Origin: Urechis unicinctus
Lineage: Eukaryota > Annelida > Polychaeta > Xenopneusta > Urechidae
DNA length: 64,000 nucleotides
Assembly: GCA_034190875.2 (NCBI GenBank)
Contig: CM067358.1
Coordinates: 42,641,180-42,705,179 of the forward strand
Direction: 5' to 3'
The notes beneath the pieces are model-generated. The model saw only the letters and a program-made list of their open reading frames with translations. It made no database searches and was not told the DNA's origin. Of this stretch, positions 62,615-64,000 are shown piece after piece (position 1 is the first letter of the stretch; each line of letters begins with the position of its first letter). Position numbers and translations under genes: made by a program.

Positions 62615-64000
62615 TAATGGACGGATGTTCGAAAGTGTGACAGCAGACGCAGTGTCTGATCTACTCTCGTTTAATGACGGATGTTAGTATGACGATGACA
62701 GCAGACGCAGTGTCTGATCTACTCGTTAATGACGGATGTTAGTATGACGATGACAGCAGACGCAGTGTCTGATCTACTCGTTAATGACGGATGTTAGTAT
62801 GACGATGACAGCAGACGCAGTGTCTGATCTACTCGTTTAATGACGGATGTTAGTATGACAGACAGCAGACGCAGTGTCTGATCTACTCGTTAATGACGGA
62901 TGTTAGTATGACGATGACAGCAGATGCAGTGTCTGATCTACTCGTTTAATGACGGATGTTAGTATGACAATGACAGCAGACGCAGTGTCTGATCTACTCT
63001 CGTTTAATGACGGATGTTAGTATGACGATGACAGCAGACGCAGTGTCTGATCTACTCGTTTAATGACGGATGTTAGTATGACATGACAGCAGACGCAGTG
63101 TCTGACTCGTTACTCGGATGTTAGTATGACAATGACAGCAGACGCAGTGTCTGATCTACTCGTTTACGATGTTAGTATGACGATGACAGCAGACGCTGTG
63201 TCTGATCTACTCGTTTAATGACGGATGTTAGTATGACGATGACAGCAGACGCAGTGTCTGATCTACTCGTTTAATGACGGATGTTAGTATGACGATGACA
63301 GCAGACGCAGTGTCTGATCTACTCGTTTAATGACGGATGTTAGTATGACGATGACAGCAGACGCAGTGTCTGATCTACTCGTTTAATGACGGATGTTAGT
63401 ATGACGATGACAGCAGACGCAGTGTCTGATCTACTCGTTTATTGACGGATGTTAGTATGACAATGACAGCAGACGCAGTGTCTGATCTACTCGTTTAATG
63501 ACGGATGTTAGTATGACGATGACAGCAGACGCAGTGTCTGATCTACTCGTTTAATGACGGATGTTAGTATGACGATGACAGCAGACGCAGTGTCTGATCT
63601 ACTCGTTTAATGACGGATGTTAGTATGACGATGACAGCATGTGTCTGATCTACTCGTTAATGACGGATTACGATGAGCAGACGCAGTGATGATCTACTCG
63701 CAATTGACGGATGTTATGACGATGACAGCAGACGCAGTGTCTGATCTACTCGTTAATGACGGATGTTAGTATGACAATGACAGCAGACGCAGTGTCTGAT
63801 CTACTCGTTAATTGACGGATGTTAGTATGACGATGACAGCAGACGCAGTGTCTGATCTACTCTCGTTTAATGACGGATGTTAGTATGACGATGACAGCAG
63901 ACGCAGTGTCTGATCTACTCGTTTAATGACGGATGTTAGTATGACAATGACAGCAGACGCAGTGTCTGATCTACTCGTTTAATGACGGATGTTAGTATGA
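62615..64000. repeat. 56-bp minisatellite running off the window
   Basis: About 25 units containing GACAGCAGACGCAGTGTCTG, ATCTACTCGTTTAATGACGG and ATGTTAGTATGACGAT. Most differences are small indels (CGTTAATG, CGTTTAATG, CTCGTTTAATG) and a few shortened units (about 63100-63180, 63640-63700). Each unit includes the imperfect palindrome CAGACGCAGTGTCTG. Confidence 0.98.

Overview
The window is eukaryotic. Genes are split into short exons with GT..AG introns, there is one nuclear-type tRNA, no operons, and long (TA)n, (CA)n and (TC)n tracts and minisatellites occur throughout. Gene content (TMEM30/CDC50, an SLC22 array) and the mix of transposons fit a marine invertebrate, plausibly a mollusc. 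That taxonomic guess is inference; no species-diagnostic gene was seen.

Left part (1-20 kb). Two short exon-like reading frames (1549-1808 and 2866-3104) each carry one membrane segment and may be alternative last exons of a gene starting outside the window. From 17097 down to 6945 (minus strand) lies a complete TMEM30A/CDC50-type gene, the beta subunit of P4-ATPase lipid flippases: 7 coding exons, 366 aa. An eighth in-frame exon at 5166-5319 would give a second, longer C terminus of 416 aa. Exon 6 carries a one-base frameshift that looks like a homopolymer error. Introns 1 and 5 of this gene hold minisatellites, a ~430-bp tandem repeat and a 940-bp transposon with a 9-bp target duplication.

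Middle part (20-28.5 kb). This is a transposon nest with a tRNA-Val(AAC) inside it. It holds (a) a 2.9-kb element with CACGTG-rich inverted ends and a spliced DUF4806/BEN-like gene; (b) a second copy of the 9-bp-TSD palindrome-ended element; (c) a foldback-type element of 1.6 kb with a 0.7-kb insert coding for the N-terminal part of a Crypton/KIAA1958-like (DUF3504) protein.

Right part (28.6-62.6 kb). Six SLC22-family (organic cation/carnitine transporter-like) gene copies form three convergent pairs in alternating orientation: A(+)/B(-), C(+)/D(-), E(+)/F(-). Two subfamilies are present, type 1 (A, D, E) and type 2 (B, C, F). The layout is one convergent type1/type2 pair amplified three times as unit, inverted unit, unit. 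A (579 aa), C (588 aa) and F (588 aa) reconstruct as intact ten-exon genes with matching splice phases. B (exons 1-4 missing, exon 9 deleted), D (exon 1 missing, frameshift, stops) and E (start lost, exons 2-3 deleted, stops) are pseudogenes. The last 1.4 kb is a 56-bp minisatellite running off the window.
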